Assembly: GCA_900315285.1 (NCBI GenBank)
Contig: OMYO01000002.1
Coordinates: forward strand, 1 to 64,000
Source: an uncultured Eubacteriales bacterium
Lineage (GTDB): Bacteria > Bacillota > Clostridia > Oscillospirales > Acutalibacteraceae
DNA: 64,000 nucleotides
Reading direction: 5' to 3'
The stretch's first letter is position 1. Every line of letters starts with the position of its first letter. Below, one piece after another: positions 41,026 through 49,040 of this stretch. The translations under genes and the position numbers were made by a program. The notes beneath the pieces are model-generated. The model was not told where the DNA came from and did not search any database. It saw only the letters and a list, made by a program, of their open reading frames with translations.

Positions 41026-42834
41026 ATGGGATACAAACCCTACAAAGGATTTGAGCCAAAATGGATAACCAAGGCCGCGTCCCCGGATTCCTACCGCAGC
41101 ATCTTCCGCTGGGGCGACCCGGACTTCTTCAAGCTGCCGAAGGAGTCGCTCTACCTGATGATCAAGGACCGGCTGAATGTCTCGGATGATGACTTTAAAG
41201 ACTACGACATGGACACCGGCTTTGAAAAGGTGGAACTCGGTCCGGAGTATGCCCCGAAGATGGAACAGAAACACCTGGACTTCTTCAAGAGCGTCTACGG
41301 AGACGATATGTCCCAGGGGGACTATGACCGTCTCGCCGTCATGTACGGCCAGACCTGCTACGACCTTCTCCGTCTGCGGGAGCACAAGTTTGACTCCCTT
41401 CCGGACCTGGTCGTCTTCCCGAGCACGGCGGAACAAATCCAGAAGACCGTGTCCTACTGTGCGGAAAACGGAATCCCGCTCTATGTCTATGGCGGCGGTT
41501 CCTCCGTGACCCGCGGTGTAGAGCCCATCAAGGGCGGCGTAAGTCTGGACATGAGAAAGAAATACAACAAGGTTCTCTACTTCAACGAGGTGGATCAGAC
41601 CATTACCGTACAGACCGGCATGTCCGGTCCAGACCTGGAACACCATCTCAACCATGCTGTGGAGGAGTTTGGCGCGAAGAGGAACTTCACCTGCGGTCAT
41701 TTCCCGCAGTCCTTTGAGTACTCCAGCGTCGGCGGTTGGGTCGTGACCCGCGGCTCTGGCCAGAACTCCACCTACTATGGCTGTGCCCCCGACCTGGTGG
41801 TCCAGCAGAAATATGCCACGCCCCGGGGCGAGGTCCTCACATCCCACTATCCCCGTGAGGCCACCGGCCCGAACATGAACCAGATCATGATGGGCGGTGA
41901 GGGGACATTCGGTGTTCTCACCGAGGTCACCATGAAAATGTACCACTACATGCCTGAGAACCGGTTCCGTTTCTCCTATATGTTCAAGACCTGGAAGGAC
42001 GCCATGGCTGCGGCGCGTGAAATGATGCAGGCCGAATGCGGCTTCTCCTCCGTCTTCCGTCTCTCCGACGAGGAGGAGACCAACATGATGCTCCGCCTCT
42101 ACAATGTGGACGACACTCCGCTCGGACCAATCCTTGAGAAGATTGGTTATAAGGACATGCAGCGGTGCCTTTTCCTCGGATTCACCGAAGGCGAGAAGGG
42201 CTACTCCCTGAATGTCTATCGGAATATCTTTAAGATTGCCGTGAAGCACGGCGCCATTCCGACCACCGGCTATATCTGCAAGAGTTGGGAGAAGGGCCGC
42301 TTCAATGACCCGTATCTCCGTGACACCATAATGGACTTCGGTCTCTGCGTCGACACGCTGGAGTGCTGTGTCAACTGGTCCAATATGGAAAAAGTGCATC
42401 GCGAAGTCCGCAAGGTCTGCCACGAGCACCCGGGCACCATCGTGACGACCCACATGTCCCACTGCTACCCACAGGGCGCCAATCTCTACTTCATTTTCCT
42501 GACGAAGATCGACTCCTCGGATGAGTTCAAACAGTATCTGAATTCCATTCTTGATGCTATCCAGAAGAGCGGAGCCGCCATCTCGCACCACCACGGCATC
42601 GGCAAAATGTTTGCCCCGTGGCTTGAGGGAAGCCTCGGCGAGACCGAGTACGGCGTCTTTAAAGTCCTAAAGGACTACTTTGACCCGAATTACACCATGA
42701 ACCCGGGCGGCACCATCGGCCTGGATCTCCCGGAGGAGGAGAAGCGGAAATTCCGCAACGGTTATCACGACGGCTACAACACCAAGGCCTGGGACGACGT
42801 CATCAATTATGAGAGTGATGAGGAGATATTATGA
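41026..42834 (+). CDS. Alkylglycerone-phosphate synthase (AGPS)-like flavoprotein (602 aa)
   Basis: GAGAGGAG precedes ATG 41026. The FAD-binding PCMH domain has Val-Tyr-Gly-Gly-Gly-Ser-Ser-Val (155-161), Gly-His-Phe-Pro-Gln-Ser (224-229) and Ser-Val-Gly-Gly-Trp-Val-Val-Thr-Arg-Gly-Ser-Gly. The last matches AGPS better than lactate/glycolate oxidases. Catalytic residues known from AGPS are kept: Arg345, Tyr481 and the triple His521-523 in Ser-His-His-His-Gly-Ile-Gly-Lys. AGPS swaps the acyl chain of acyl-DHAP for a fatty alcohol, the committing step of ether-lipid synthesis. The surrounding lipid kinases and GlpA-like enzyme fit that chemistry. The exact substrate is inferred. A 2-hydroxyacid dehydrogenase role is the main alternative but fits the His triad less well. 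Confidence 0.85.
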   Translation: MGYKPYKGFEPKWITKAASPDSYRSIFRWGDPDFFKLPKESLYLMIKDRLNVSDDDFKDYDMDTGFEKVELGPEYAPKMEQKHLDFFKSVYGDDMSQGDYDRLAVMYGQTCYDLLRLREHKFDSLPDLVVFPSTAEQIQKTVSYCAENGIPLYVYGGGSSVTRGVEPIKGGVSLDMRKKYNKVLYFNEVDQTITVQTGMSGPDLEHHLNHAVEEFGAKRNFTCGHFPQSFEYSSVGGWVVTRGSGQNSTYYGCAPDLVVQQKYATPRGEVLTSHYPREATGPNMNQIMMGGEGTFGVLTEVTMKMYHYMPENRFRFSYMFKTWKDAMAAAREMMQAECGFSSVFRLSDEEETNMMLRLYNVDDTPLGPILEKIGYKDMQRCLFLGFTEGEKGYSLNVYRNIFKIAVKHGAIPTTGYICKSWEKGRFNDPYLRDTIMDFGLCVDTLECCVNWSNMEKVHREVRKVCHEHPGTIVTTHMSHCYPQGANLYFIFLTKIDSSDEFKQYLNSILDAIQKSGAAISHHHGIGKMFAPWLEGSLGETEYGVFKVLKDYFDPNYTMNPGGTIGLDLPEEEKRKFRNGYHDGYNTKAWDDVINYESDEEIL

Positions 42835-43910
42835 AACACTACTTTGTAGAGAATCCAGTCTCCGGCAAAAACAACCCCATTGATATCATAAAAGAAAAAG
42901 TCATCCCCGCAGCGGAAGAGGCGGGCATTGACTATGAGGTCTATGTCACGAAGGAGCGCGGCGACGCCATCCGCTTTGTACGGGAGAAGGCCGCCGAGGC
43001 CGGGGACGAGACGGTACGATTCTATGCGGTTGGGGGCGATGGAACCCTCTATGAAGTCGTAAACGGTGCTGTCGGCTTCCCCAATGCGGAAGTCAGCGTT
43101 ATACCCAAGGGCTCCGGAAACGACTACATCCGGCTCTATGGTGACAGAGAGTCTTTTCTCGATGTCCCGCAGCTCATCAACGGAATCCCGCTGAAAGTGG
43201 ACTGCCTGAAGGTGGAGGATGACGACAGCGGCTGGACCGAGGTGGCCATTAACCAGGCCTCCATGGGCTTCGATGCCGAGGCCACGGCCAAACAGAGCGC
43301 CATGAAAAAATTCCCGGGCGCCATTGGCCACATGACCTATCTCTTGGCCGGCCTCTACTGTATGTTTACCAAGGTGTATCATACGTTCCGATGCACGGTG
43401 GACGGCAAGGAGATTCCCGGCCCGTTCATCTTTGCCGTCGGATGCAGTTCCCGCTGGTATGGGAGCGGCATCAAGGTTGCCCCCTTTGCCGACCCGACGG
43501 ATGGAAAGCTGGATTTTGTCATCTGGCGCCGTCTGGTATCCTGGCCCATTATCTTTAAAGAGGGCCTCATTGACTGGCAGACAAAGGGAGAGCACGTATA
43601 CAAGCCAGCGTGCGAGTATATTCGCGGCGAATCCATGGAACTGGAGTCAAAGAAGCCGGTTCCCATCAATGTGGACGGCGAGGTCCGTATTGTCAAGAAG
43701 TGTCGGTTCTCGGTGCTCCCCAAGGCAATCACCTTTGTCATTCCCGCAGATTCCCCCTATTTTGACCAGGTCAAGAGCGGGGAGATCTCCTCGAAAATCG
43801 ACCAGGGGAAATGGCATAAAGAGCCGTTCCACACATGGTATAATGACCATCTCCCATTCAATGTTATCGTCAACAAGTGGATCATGGGATACGGAAGAAA
43901 ACGGAAATAA
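42831..43910 (+). CDS. Diacylglycerol/lipid kinase family protein, first copy (359 aa)
   Basis: ATG overlaps the AGPS-like stop (ATGA), so the two are coupled. DAGK catalytic fold: Tyr-Ala-Val-Gly-Gly-Asp-Gly-Thr-Leu (GGDGT at 68-72), Pro-Lys-Gly-Ser-Gly-Asn-Asp-Tyr, and a C-terminal Asn-Val-Asp-Gly-Glu, as in DgkB/YegS lipid kinases. It transfers phosphate from ATP to a lipid hydroxyl such as diacylglycerol or alkylglycerol. There is no membrane helix; the C-terminal 60 residues are basic and aromatic and may bind membranes. It is paralogous to the next gene. Confidence 0.88.
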   Translation: MKHYFVENPVSGKNNPIDIIKEKVIPAAEEAGIDYEVYVTKERGDAIRFVREKAAEAGDETVRFYAVGGDGTLYEVVNGAVGFPNAEVSVIPKGSGNDYIRLYGDRESFLDVPQLINGIPLKVDCLKVEDDDSGWTEVAINQASMGFDAEATAKQSAMKKFPGAIGHMTYLLAGLYCMFTKVYHTFRCTVDGKEIPGPFIFAVGCSSRWYGSGIKVAPFADPTDGKLDFVIWRRLVSWPIIFKEGLIDWQTKGEHVYKPACEYIRGESMELESKKPVPINVDGEVRIVKKCRFSVLPKAITFVIPADSPYFDQVKSGEISSKIDQGKWHKEPFHTWYNDHLPFNVIVNKWIMGYGRKRK

Positions 43911-43929
43911 TTATTATATACGGAAGTGT

Positions 43930-43960
43930 GCTGGGAAATCCTGGATTTCCCGGCATTCTT
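43930..43960 (+). terminator. Weak terminator-like hairpin between the two lipid kinase genes
   Basis: An 11-bp stem with one G-U (arms 43930-43940 and 43944-43954), 3-nt loop, followed only by ATTCTTTGG. The poor T run suggests partial termination. Confidence 0.45.
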
Positions 43961-43965
43961 TGGCC

Positions 43966-43994
43966 TTGTTCTGGAAAATAGAAACAGTTATAAT
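43966..43994 (+). promoter_or_regulatory. Private promoter of the second lipid kinase gene
   Basis: TTGTTC (43966-43971), exactly 17 nt, perfect TATAAT (43989-43994). Confidence 0.75.
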
Positions 43995-44006
43995 ACTGTT
44001 GTACAA

Positions 44007-44025
44007 AAACTTCGTACGGAAGTTT
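44007..44025 (+). promoter_or_regulatory. Inverted repeat AAACTTC-N5-GAAGTTT at the start of the second lipid kinase transcript
   Basis: A perfect 7-bp dyad around GTACG, at about +6 to +24, ending directly before the AGGAGGGG site. It differs from the TetR dyad, so a different regulator or an RNA hairpin is implied. Confidence 0.5.
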
Positions 44026-44041
44026 AGGAGGGGAGTACCCA

Positions 44042-45115
44042 ATGGTTCATTACTTTATAGTGAATCCAAAATCCGGAAAAAAACACAAGGTCAATGTCCT
44101 GGATGACGTCATTCTTCCGGCTGTAAAAAAGGCCGGCATCACGTATGAAATCCATGAGACCACCGGTCCGGGTGACGCCACTCGGTTTACCCGTGAAGTT
44201 GCGGAAAAAGCGCAGAAGAAGGGCGAGAAGATCCGCATCTACTCCGTGGGCGGAGACGGCACGCTCTATGAGGTCGTAAACGGAGCAATCGGGTTTGACA
44301 ATGTGGAGATCACAGTGGTGCCCACTGGCTCGGGAAATGACTATATCCGCATCTACGGAGGAGACGAGCTGTTCCGGAACGTCGAAAATCTTATTAATGG
44401 AACGCCTGTCCAGGTGGACTGCCTGAAGCTCACCGACCAGGATGGTCGAGAGGAAATCGCCTTGAATCAGGCCTCCATGGGCTTTGACGCCGAGGCCTGC
44501 TCCATGCAGGGGAGCATGAAAAAGCTTCCCGGTGCCATGGGTCATCTGACCTATACTTTGGGCGGTCTCTACTGCATGTTCACGAAGCTGTATTTTCGCT
44601 ACAAGGTCACGCTGGACGGCAAGGAAATTCCAGGCCCATTTATTCAAGTCACGGACTTTATTGGACAGTACTATGGAAGCGGAATCTTAGGCGGACGCTT
44701 TGCAGACCCGACGGACGGACTCGCCGACGTCGTCGTCATCCACCGCTGCATGTCATGGCCCATCGTCTTCGTCTATATGCTGTTCCACTGGCAGCAGAAG
44801 TTTGACTTCTACAAGTACAGCTACTGTGACTACCTCCGTGGCAAGAAGTTGACTATTGCGTCGGAGAAGCCTATTGCTCTGAATGTGGATGGAGAGTGCC
44901 GGCCGGTCACAAAATGCGACTTTGAGGTGGTGCCGAAGGTATTCACGTTTGTAATTCCCTCGGATAGCACCTATCTCTCAGATGTGGCCTCCGGAAAGAT
45001 CAGCCACGTCATCGACCAGGGACCGGACTGCCAGGAACCCCGGAAGTCAAAGCTCAATAACCGTCATCTGTTCGAACACATCGTGAATCGCGGAATCTTT
45101 GGATATCGCAGATAA
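44042..45115 (+). CDS. Diacylglycerol/lipid kinase family protein, second copy (357 aa)
   Basis: ATG 44042 follows AGGAGGGG. Same fold as its neighbour, with GGDGT at 70-74, Pro-Thr-Gly-Ser-Gly-Asn-Asp-Tyr, and the shared block Leu-Asn-Gln-Ala-Ser-Met-Gly-Phe-Asp-Ala-Glu. The two proteins align end to end, including the unusual C-terminal extension ending Arg-Gly-Ile-Phe-Gly-Tyr. This is a tandem duplication with separate control, since this copy has its own promoter. The two may phosphorylate different lipids. Confidence 0.88.
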   Translation: MVHYFIVNPKSGKKHKVNVLDDVILPAVKKAGITYEIHETTGPGDATRFTREVAEKAQKKGEKIRIYSVGGDGTLYEVVNGAIGFDNVEITVVPTGSGNDYIRIYGGDELFRNVENLINGTPVQVDCLKLTDQDGREEIALNQASMGFDAEACSMQGSMKKLPGAMGHLTYTLGGLYCMFTKLYFRYKVTLDGKEIPGPFIQVTDFIGQYYGSGILGGRFADPTDGLADVVVIHRCMSWPIVFVYMLFHWQQKFDFYKYSYCDYLRGKKLTIASEKPIALNVDGECRPVTKCDFEVVPKVFTFVIPSDSTYLSDVASGKISHVIDQGPDCQEPRKSKLNNRHLFEHIVNRGIFGYRR

Positions 45116-45123
45116 AATTGTTG

Positions 45124-45163
45124 CCGAGGGCTGTACGTTACGTGCGGCCCTCGGTTGATTTTT
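45124..45163 (+). terminator. Terminator of the flavoprotein/lipid locus
   Basis: A 14-bp stem with a 3-nt loop (arms 45124-45137 and 45141-45154, two G-U), then TTGATTTTT. Confidence 0.88.
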
Positions 45164-45221
45164 CATTTGACAGACGGTAAAATTGAGATGAATTACAGCC
45201 GGAATACGGGAGGGGTCATTT

Positions 45222-45758
45222 TTGCCATACTGTTATTACTGTGGAGCGAAGATGGAGCGCAGAGACAAGTTCTGCCCGGAATGCGGCAAGGAAGCAGTTG
45301 CCAAGAAGTTGGACAAGGAGGAGGAGGCCAAACTCCCACTCAGCCGGAAAATCCTCCGTTCCCTGCAGAATATTACGGACACGCCGGACCACACCCAGGA
45401 AATTGCGAATGACGATATAGACCTGGGCCGTAGCTTTGCCATGTTCTCTTATCTCGGACCGCTGCTTCTTGTGCCGGTCATCGCCTCCCGGGGCTCCCGG
45501 TATTCCCGTTTCCATGTGGGGCAGGGGCTGAATCTGTTTCTTGCCCTCATCATCTATAGCGCCGTGGTGGCCATCTTTTTTGCCCTGACATCTTGGATCC
45601 CCATGTTCGGTAACTTTTTCAGGGCCATCTATGACATCCTCGAGGCCTTCGGCATTATCTTCTATGTGGTGCTGGCCGTGCGGGGCATCCGCAACTCCAC
45701 GGACGGGAAGGCCAGGGAACTGCCGTTTGTCGGACAGTTCCATATCGTCCGTTACTAA
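45222..45758 (+). CDS. Zinc-ribbon DUF4870-type membrane protein (178 aa)
   Basis: TTG 45222 is supported by CGGGAGGGG just upstream. The N-terminal zinc ribbon has Cys4-x2-Cys7 and Cys18-x2-Cys21. A charged linker follows, then three membrane helices (about 75-90, 103-123, 132-155). Phe-His-Val-Gly-Gln-Gly-Leu-Asn in the loop matches the DUF4870 signature. Function unknown. The gene lies between two terminators and probably has its own transcript. Confidence 0.8.
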   Translation: MPYCYYCGAKMERRDKFCPECGKEAVAKKLDKEEEAKLPLSRKILRSLQNITDTPDHTQEIANDDIDLGRSFAMFSYLGPLLLVPVIASRGSRYSRFHVGQGLNLFLALIIYSAVVAIFFALTSWIPMFGNFFRAIYDILEAFGIIFYVVLAVRGIRNSTDGKARELPFVGQFHIVRY

Positions 45759-45809
45759 AGTATAAAAATATTTGAATAAGCATCAGAGAATTCAGAAAGG
45801 AGTGGAGCT

Positions 45810-47423
45810 ATGGACCCAATCTACGTGACGGGACACAGGAATCCGGACACGGACTCCATTGTAGGGGCCATTGCCTACGCCGCGCTTCGCAACTCACTGG
45901 GGGACCGAAACTATGTAGCTGCCCGTCTGGGCAACATCAGTGACGAGACCAGCGCGGTCTTGAAAAAATTTAATGTGGAACCACCCATGTTGCTGCAGAA
46001 TGTGCGTACTCAGGTGCGGGACTTAAACTATGATACGCCGACCGCCCTGCACCATTCTGTCCCGGTGAGCCGGGCTTGGGACACGCTGCACCACACCGGT
46101 TCCATCACGGTTCTCCCTGTCATTGACGGAGACGGCAAACTGTACGGTATGTTGACATCCGGCGACATTGCCAGCTACACCATGCAGGCGGTCAGTGACC
46201 CGTACATCAACAATGTGCCGACCTTTAATCTCCTCAGTGTCATTGAGGGTGAGGTCATCAACCATGTTCCGAAAATTCCGGAGCACCTCTCCGGCGAGGT
46301 GGTCATTGCGCTGCCCCAGTCCCGGGAGAGTCTCGTCTTCTCAAATCCTGACAGTATTGTCATCTGCGGACAGCAGGAGGATATGATCCAGCACGCCATC
46401 GACATCGGTGCCAAGGCCGTAATCGTCTGCCAGGCCGACGTCGAGGAGGAGTTCCGCACGGTGGACACCGACACGCTGATCATCGTCACCCCGCTGGACG
46501 CCTACCGGGCAGCCCGCCTAATCCATCTGGCCGTGCCCATTGAGCGTCTCTGCACCACGGAGAATCTTATCTCTTTCCATCTCACCGACTATATTGACGA
46601 CGTACGAGAAGTTCTTTTGAAAAACCGTTTCCGCGCCTATCCCATTCTGGATGATGACGACAAGGTCGTCGGCACACTGGGACGATTCCATTTGATCCGC
46701 CCGAAGCGAAAAAAGGTTTTCCTCGTGGATCACAATGAGTCCAGCCAGTCGGTTCCGGGTCTGAATCAGGCGGAAATCGTGGGAATCATTGACCACCACC
46801 GGGTCGGGGACATCCAGACCTCCGGGCCAATAAATTTCACCTGTGAGCCCGTTGGCTCCACGGCCACCATCATTGCCAAAATGTATCAGCAGAGAGGGCT
46901 CATGCCATCTCGGCGCATAGCCGGACTGCTCTGCTCTGCCATCATCTCCGACACCGTCATGTTCAAGTCCCCGACCTGTACGGAGACCGATAAGGTCCTT
47001 GCAGCGCGCATGGCGAGAATTGCCGACGTCACCCTCGAAGAGGTGGGCAACACGGTGTTCTCCAGCGTCAACCCGAACAAGCCCGCAGCGGAGCAGATCT
47101 TTGTGGACTTCAAGGAGTTCCTCATTGCCGGCCACAAGCTGGGAGTGGGACAGGTCACGTCGCTGAATTCTGACAAGCTGCTGGAGCAGAAGGATGAAAT
47201 CCTGAAGGCCATGCAGAAGCGGAAAGATGAGCGAAATTATGACTATATCCTCATCATGCTGACCGACGTTCTCAAAGAGGGCACCGAGCTCCTGTATCTC
47301 GGAGACGACGAGACCATTTCCAACGCCTATGGCGTGGAGGCCAAGGACAACAGCTGTTTTCTGCCCCATGTCATGTCCCGGAAGAAACAGGTCATTCCGC
47401 GGCTCTCAGAAATCTGGGGTTAA
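45810..47423 (+). CDS. Manganese-dependent inorganic pyrophosphatase with CBS-DRTGG regulatory insert (537 aa)
   Basis: Family II PPase hydrolysing pyrophosphate to phosphate. The DHH motifs are Gly-His-Arg-Asn-Pro-Asp-Thr-Asp-Ser, Val-Asp-His-Asn-Glu and Ile-Ile-Asp-His-His. The core is split by a CBS (about 70-125), a DRTGG (130-245) and a second CBS (250-300), the arrangement of adenine-nucleotide-regulated clostridial CBS-PPases. The C-terminal DHHA2 domain is complete. AAAGGAG precedes ATG 45810. Confidence 0.93.
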   Translation: MDPIYVTGHRNPDTDSIVGAIAYAALRNSLGDRNYVAARLGNISDETSAVLKKFNVEPPMLLQNVRTQVRDLNYDTPTALHHSVPVSRAWDTLHHTGSITVLPVIDGDGKLYGMLTSGDIASYTMQAVSDPYINNVPTFNLLSVIEGEVINHVPKIPEHLSGEVVIALPQSRESLVFSNPDSIVICGQQEDMIQHAIDIGAKAVIVCQADVEEEFRTVDTDTLIIVTPLDAYRAARLIHLAVPIERLCTTENLISFHLTDYIDDVREVLLKNRFRAYPILDDDDKVVGTLGRFHLIRPKRKKVFLVDHNESSQSVPGLNQAEIVGIIDHHRVGDIQTSGPINFTCEPVGSTATIIAKMYQQRGLMPSRRIAGLLCSAIISDTVMFKSPTCTETDKVLAARMARIADVTLEEVGNTVFSSVNPNKPAAEQIFVDFKEFLIAGHKLGVGQVTSLNSDKLLEQKDEILKAMQKRKDERNYDYILIMLTDVLKEGTELLYLGDDETISNAYGVEAKDNSCFLPHVMSRKKQVIPRLSEIWG

Positions 47424-47441
47424 ATTTCATAAAAATAATGG

Positions 47442-47470
47442 GCACTCCATCCTCGGATGGGGTGCTTTTT
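47442..47470 (+). terminator. Terminator of the pyrophosphatase gene
   Basis: A 10-bp stem (GCACTCCATC/GATGGGGTGC), 4-nt loop, then TTTTT. Confidence 0.88.
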
Positions 47471-47518
47471 ACGTCTCTCTTTCCATTTTCCGCGTGCTTT
47501 AACAGGGGATTACGATGA

Positions 47519-47541
47519 TTTTTCCAAGGGCATGGGGAAAA
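47519..47541 (+). promoter_or_regulatory. Imperfect TTTTCC/GGAAAA dyad upstream of the flavodoxin gene, distal
   Basis: TTTTTCC (47519-47525) and GGAAAA (47536-47541) face each other across 10 nt. It shares half-sites with the tighter dyad at 47594. Confidence 0.35.
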
Positions 47542-47593
47542 TTTTATCTTGCGGGAATAATGTGTTTGTCATGGAAAGGGAGAAATGAAGTAC

Positions 47594-47610
47594 CTTTTCC
47601 ATGGGAAAAG
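47594..47610 (+). promoter_or_regulatory. Perfect CTTTTCC-ATG-GGAAAAG dyad upstream of the flavodoxin gene
   Basis: A 7-bp perfect dyad around 3 nt, 43 nt ahead of the start codon. Possible operator; no regulator gene is adjacent. Confidence 0.45.
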
Positions 47611-47653
47611 CATGTGAAATCATTTCAAAATTGGAAACGAGGTTTCATAAGAC

Positions 47654-48346
47654 ATGAAAAAAGCAAGTATTTTGATCTCTGTTGTACTGGCAGCACTCAT
47701 GGCCCTCGCCTTTGTGGGCTGCGGAAAGAAAACCAGTCAGACTCCTGCGGATTCCACCCAGGGCAGCAAAGCACTTGTCGTCTACTTCTCGGTAAACGAT
47801 GATACCGCTAAGGTCGCGGACACCATTGCCTCTGCCACCGGCGCAGACACTTTTGAGATCAAAGCAAAGGAAGCCTATAAGGACGAGGACGTCGACTTCA
47901 CTAAGCAGGACAGCCGTGCTGCGAAAGAGCAGGCCGATGATAAGGCTCGCCCGGAAATCGACGGCGAAGTCAAAGAATGGGACAGCTATGACACCATCTT
48001 CGTAGGTTACCCCATTTGGATGAACAAGGCTCCCAAGATTCTTGATACCTTCATGGAGACCTATGACTTTACAGATAAGACTGTGGTTCCGTTTGCCACT
48101 TCCGCAGATGGTGCTGACATTGGCGAGACCGCCAAAGAGCTCCAGACTGCTGCTGGCGACAAGGGTACCTGGCTTGACGGTAAAGTACTGGATGCCAATG
48201 TGACCGAGGAAGACATTACTGCATGGATGACCGAGCTCGGCCTTGACCTTGGCACTGCCGCTCCTGTGGATGCAACAGATGTATCGGATGAGGCAGAGTC
48301 TGAGACCTCTGCACTCTCTGAGGCAGAATCCACCACTGCTGCATAA
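47654..48346 (+). CDS. Flavodoxin-domain lipoprotein (230 aa)
   Basis: Signal peptide with a slightly unusual lipobox (Phe-Val-Gly-Cys, Cys23), then a Ser/Thr linker. A flavodoxin-like FMN domain follows (about 40-185): Val-Val-Tyr-Phe-Ser-Val-Asn-Asp-Asp-Thr-Ala-Lys, Val-Gly-Tyr-Pro-Ile-Trp-Met-Asn-Lys-Ala-Pro and Phe-Ala-Thr-Ser. The last 30 residues are a disordered Ser/Glu/Ala tail. A surface-anchored flavodoxin implies extracytoplasmic electron transfer, a theme in Gram-positive anaerobes. The partner is not evident nearby. Confidence 0.88.
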   Translation: MKKASILISVVLAALMALAFVGCGKKTSQTPADSTQGSKALVVYFSVNDDTAKVADTIASATGADTFEIKAKEAYKDEDVDFTKQDSRAAKEQADDKARPEIDGEVKEWDSYDTIFVGYPIWMNKAPKILDTFMETYDFTDKTVVPFATSADGADIGETAKELQTAAGDKGTWLDGKVLDANVTEEDITAWMTELGLDLGTAAPVDATDVSDEAESETSALSEAESTTAA

Positions 48347-48378
48347 AAAATTTCCCTCAATACTCCCCTCAAGCAAGG

Positions 48379-48408
48379 GCGCACTGCAGAGGCTCGTCTG
48401 CAGTGCGC
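48379..48408 (+). other. Perfect 12-bp hairpin without T run after the flavodoxin gene
   Basis: GCGCACTGCAGA, 6-nt loop and its exact complement, followed by TCTGCTG. It could stabilise the mRNA 3' end or be a degenerate terminator. Confidence 0.6.
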
Positions 48409-48520
48409 TCTGCTGTATTCTGCAAAAGGAACTCGTCAAGAGAAACTGCACAGGTGTTCTTTCATTCCCAAAGTTCCTGTGGTATTGTTTAGACAGAATT
48501 CTTTATGGGAGAGAATGGCT

Positions 48521-48958
48521 ATGGATATTACAGAAGAACAAAAACAGGAACTCTATAATTACTGCAGGGTCTATATCCGGGAAAATGAGGATGTGGACAC
48601 CGCCTTTGAACGGGTCATGGCAAAGCTGGAGGGAGATGACACAGCCCCGGATGACCCGGAGGAGTTTATGAAATATGCCAAGATGACGGCGCGCGCCGAG
48701 TGCCTGAACCTGGTCCGGGAAATCGTCCAGGGTATTGCGGGCAAGGAGGACTCCGACGTCATGAAGGAATTTGTCCCCGGCATCAATGAGATGATCAATG
48801 AGGCCACGCGGAACACCGCAGCCAAAGATGAGGACGAGGAGAAGAGCGAGCAGGAGGAAAACCATAAGCACGCTATTATTTTTGGATCCTGCATTGCGGC
48901 GCTGTTTGCCGTCACAATCGCCTTGGATATTGTCGTTAAAAAGAGAAAGAAAAAATAA
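48521..48958 (+). CDS. Hypothetical protein with C-terminal membrane anchor (145 aa)
   Basis: ATG 48521 is preferred over 48515 because GGGAGAG lies at usable distance. It is an acidic soluble region (Asp-Ile-Thr-Glu-Glu-Gln-Lys-Gln-Glu start; helix-rich 1-70), then a very acidic linker (about 95-112). One membrane helix (about 116-138) and a Lys/Arg tail follow. It looks like a tail-anchored or N-in membrane protein. No family recognised. The gene ends at a bidirectional terminator. Confidence 0.65.
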   Translation: MDITEEQKQELYNYCRVYIRENEDVDTAFERVMAKLEGDDTAPDDPEEFMKYAKMTARAECLNLVREIVQGIAGKEDSDVMKEFVPGINEMINEATRNTAAKDEDEEKSEQEENHKHAIIFGSCIAALFAVTIALDIVVKKRKKK

Positions 48959-48972
48959 GAGGCAATAGAAAG

Positions 48973-49017
48973 AAAAGACGCGCAGTGAGCCGGATTTCGG
49001 TTCACCGCGCGTCTTTT
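48973..49017. terminator. Bidirectional terminator between the 48521 and GH13 genes
   Basis: An 11-bp stem (AAAAGACGCGC and complement) extended by GTGA/TCAC and CCG/CGG, A/T-rich on both sides. Confidence 0.88.
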
Positions 49018-49040
49018 CTTATCTTCAAGAGCAGCTTCCC

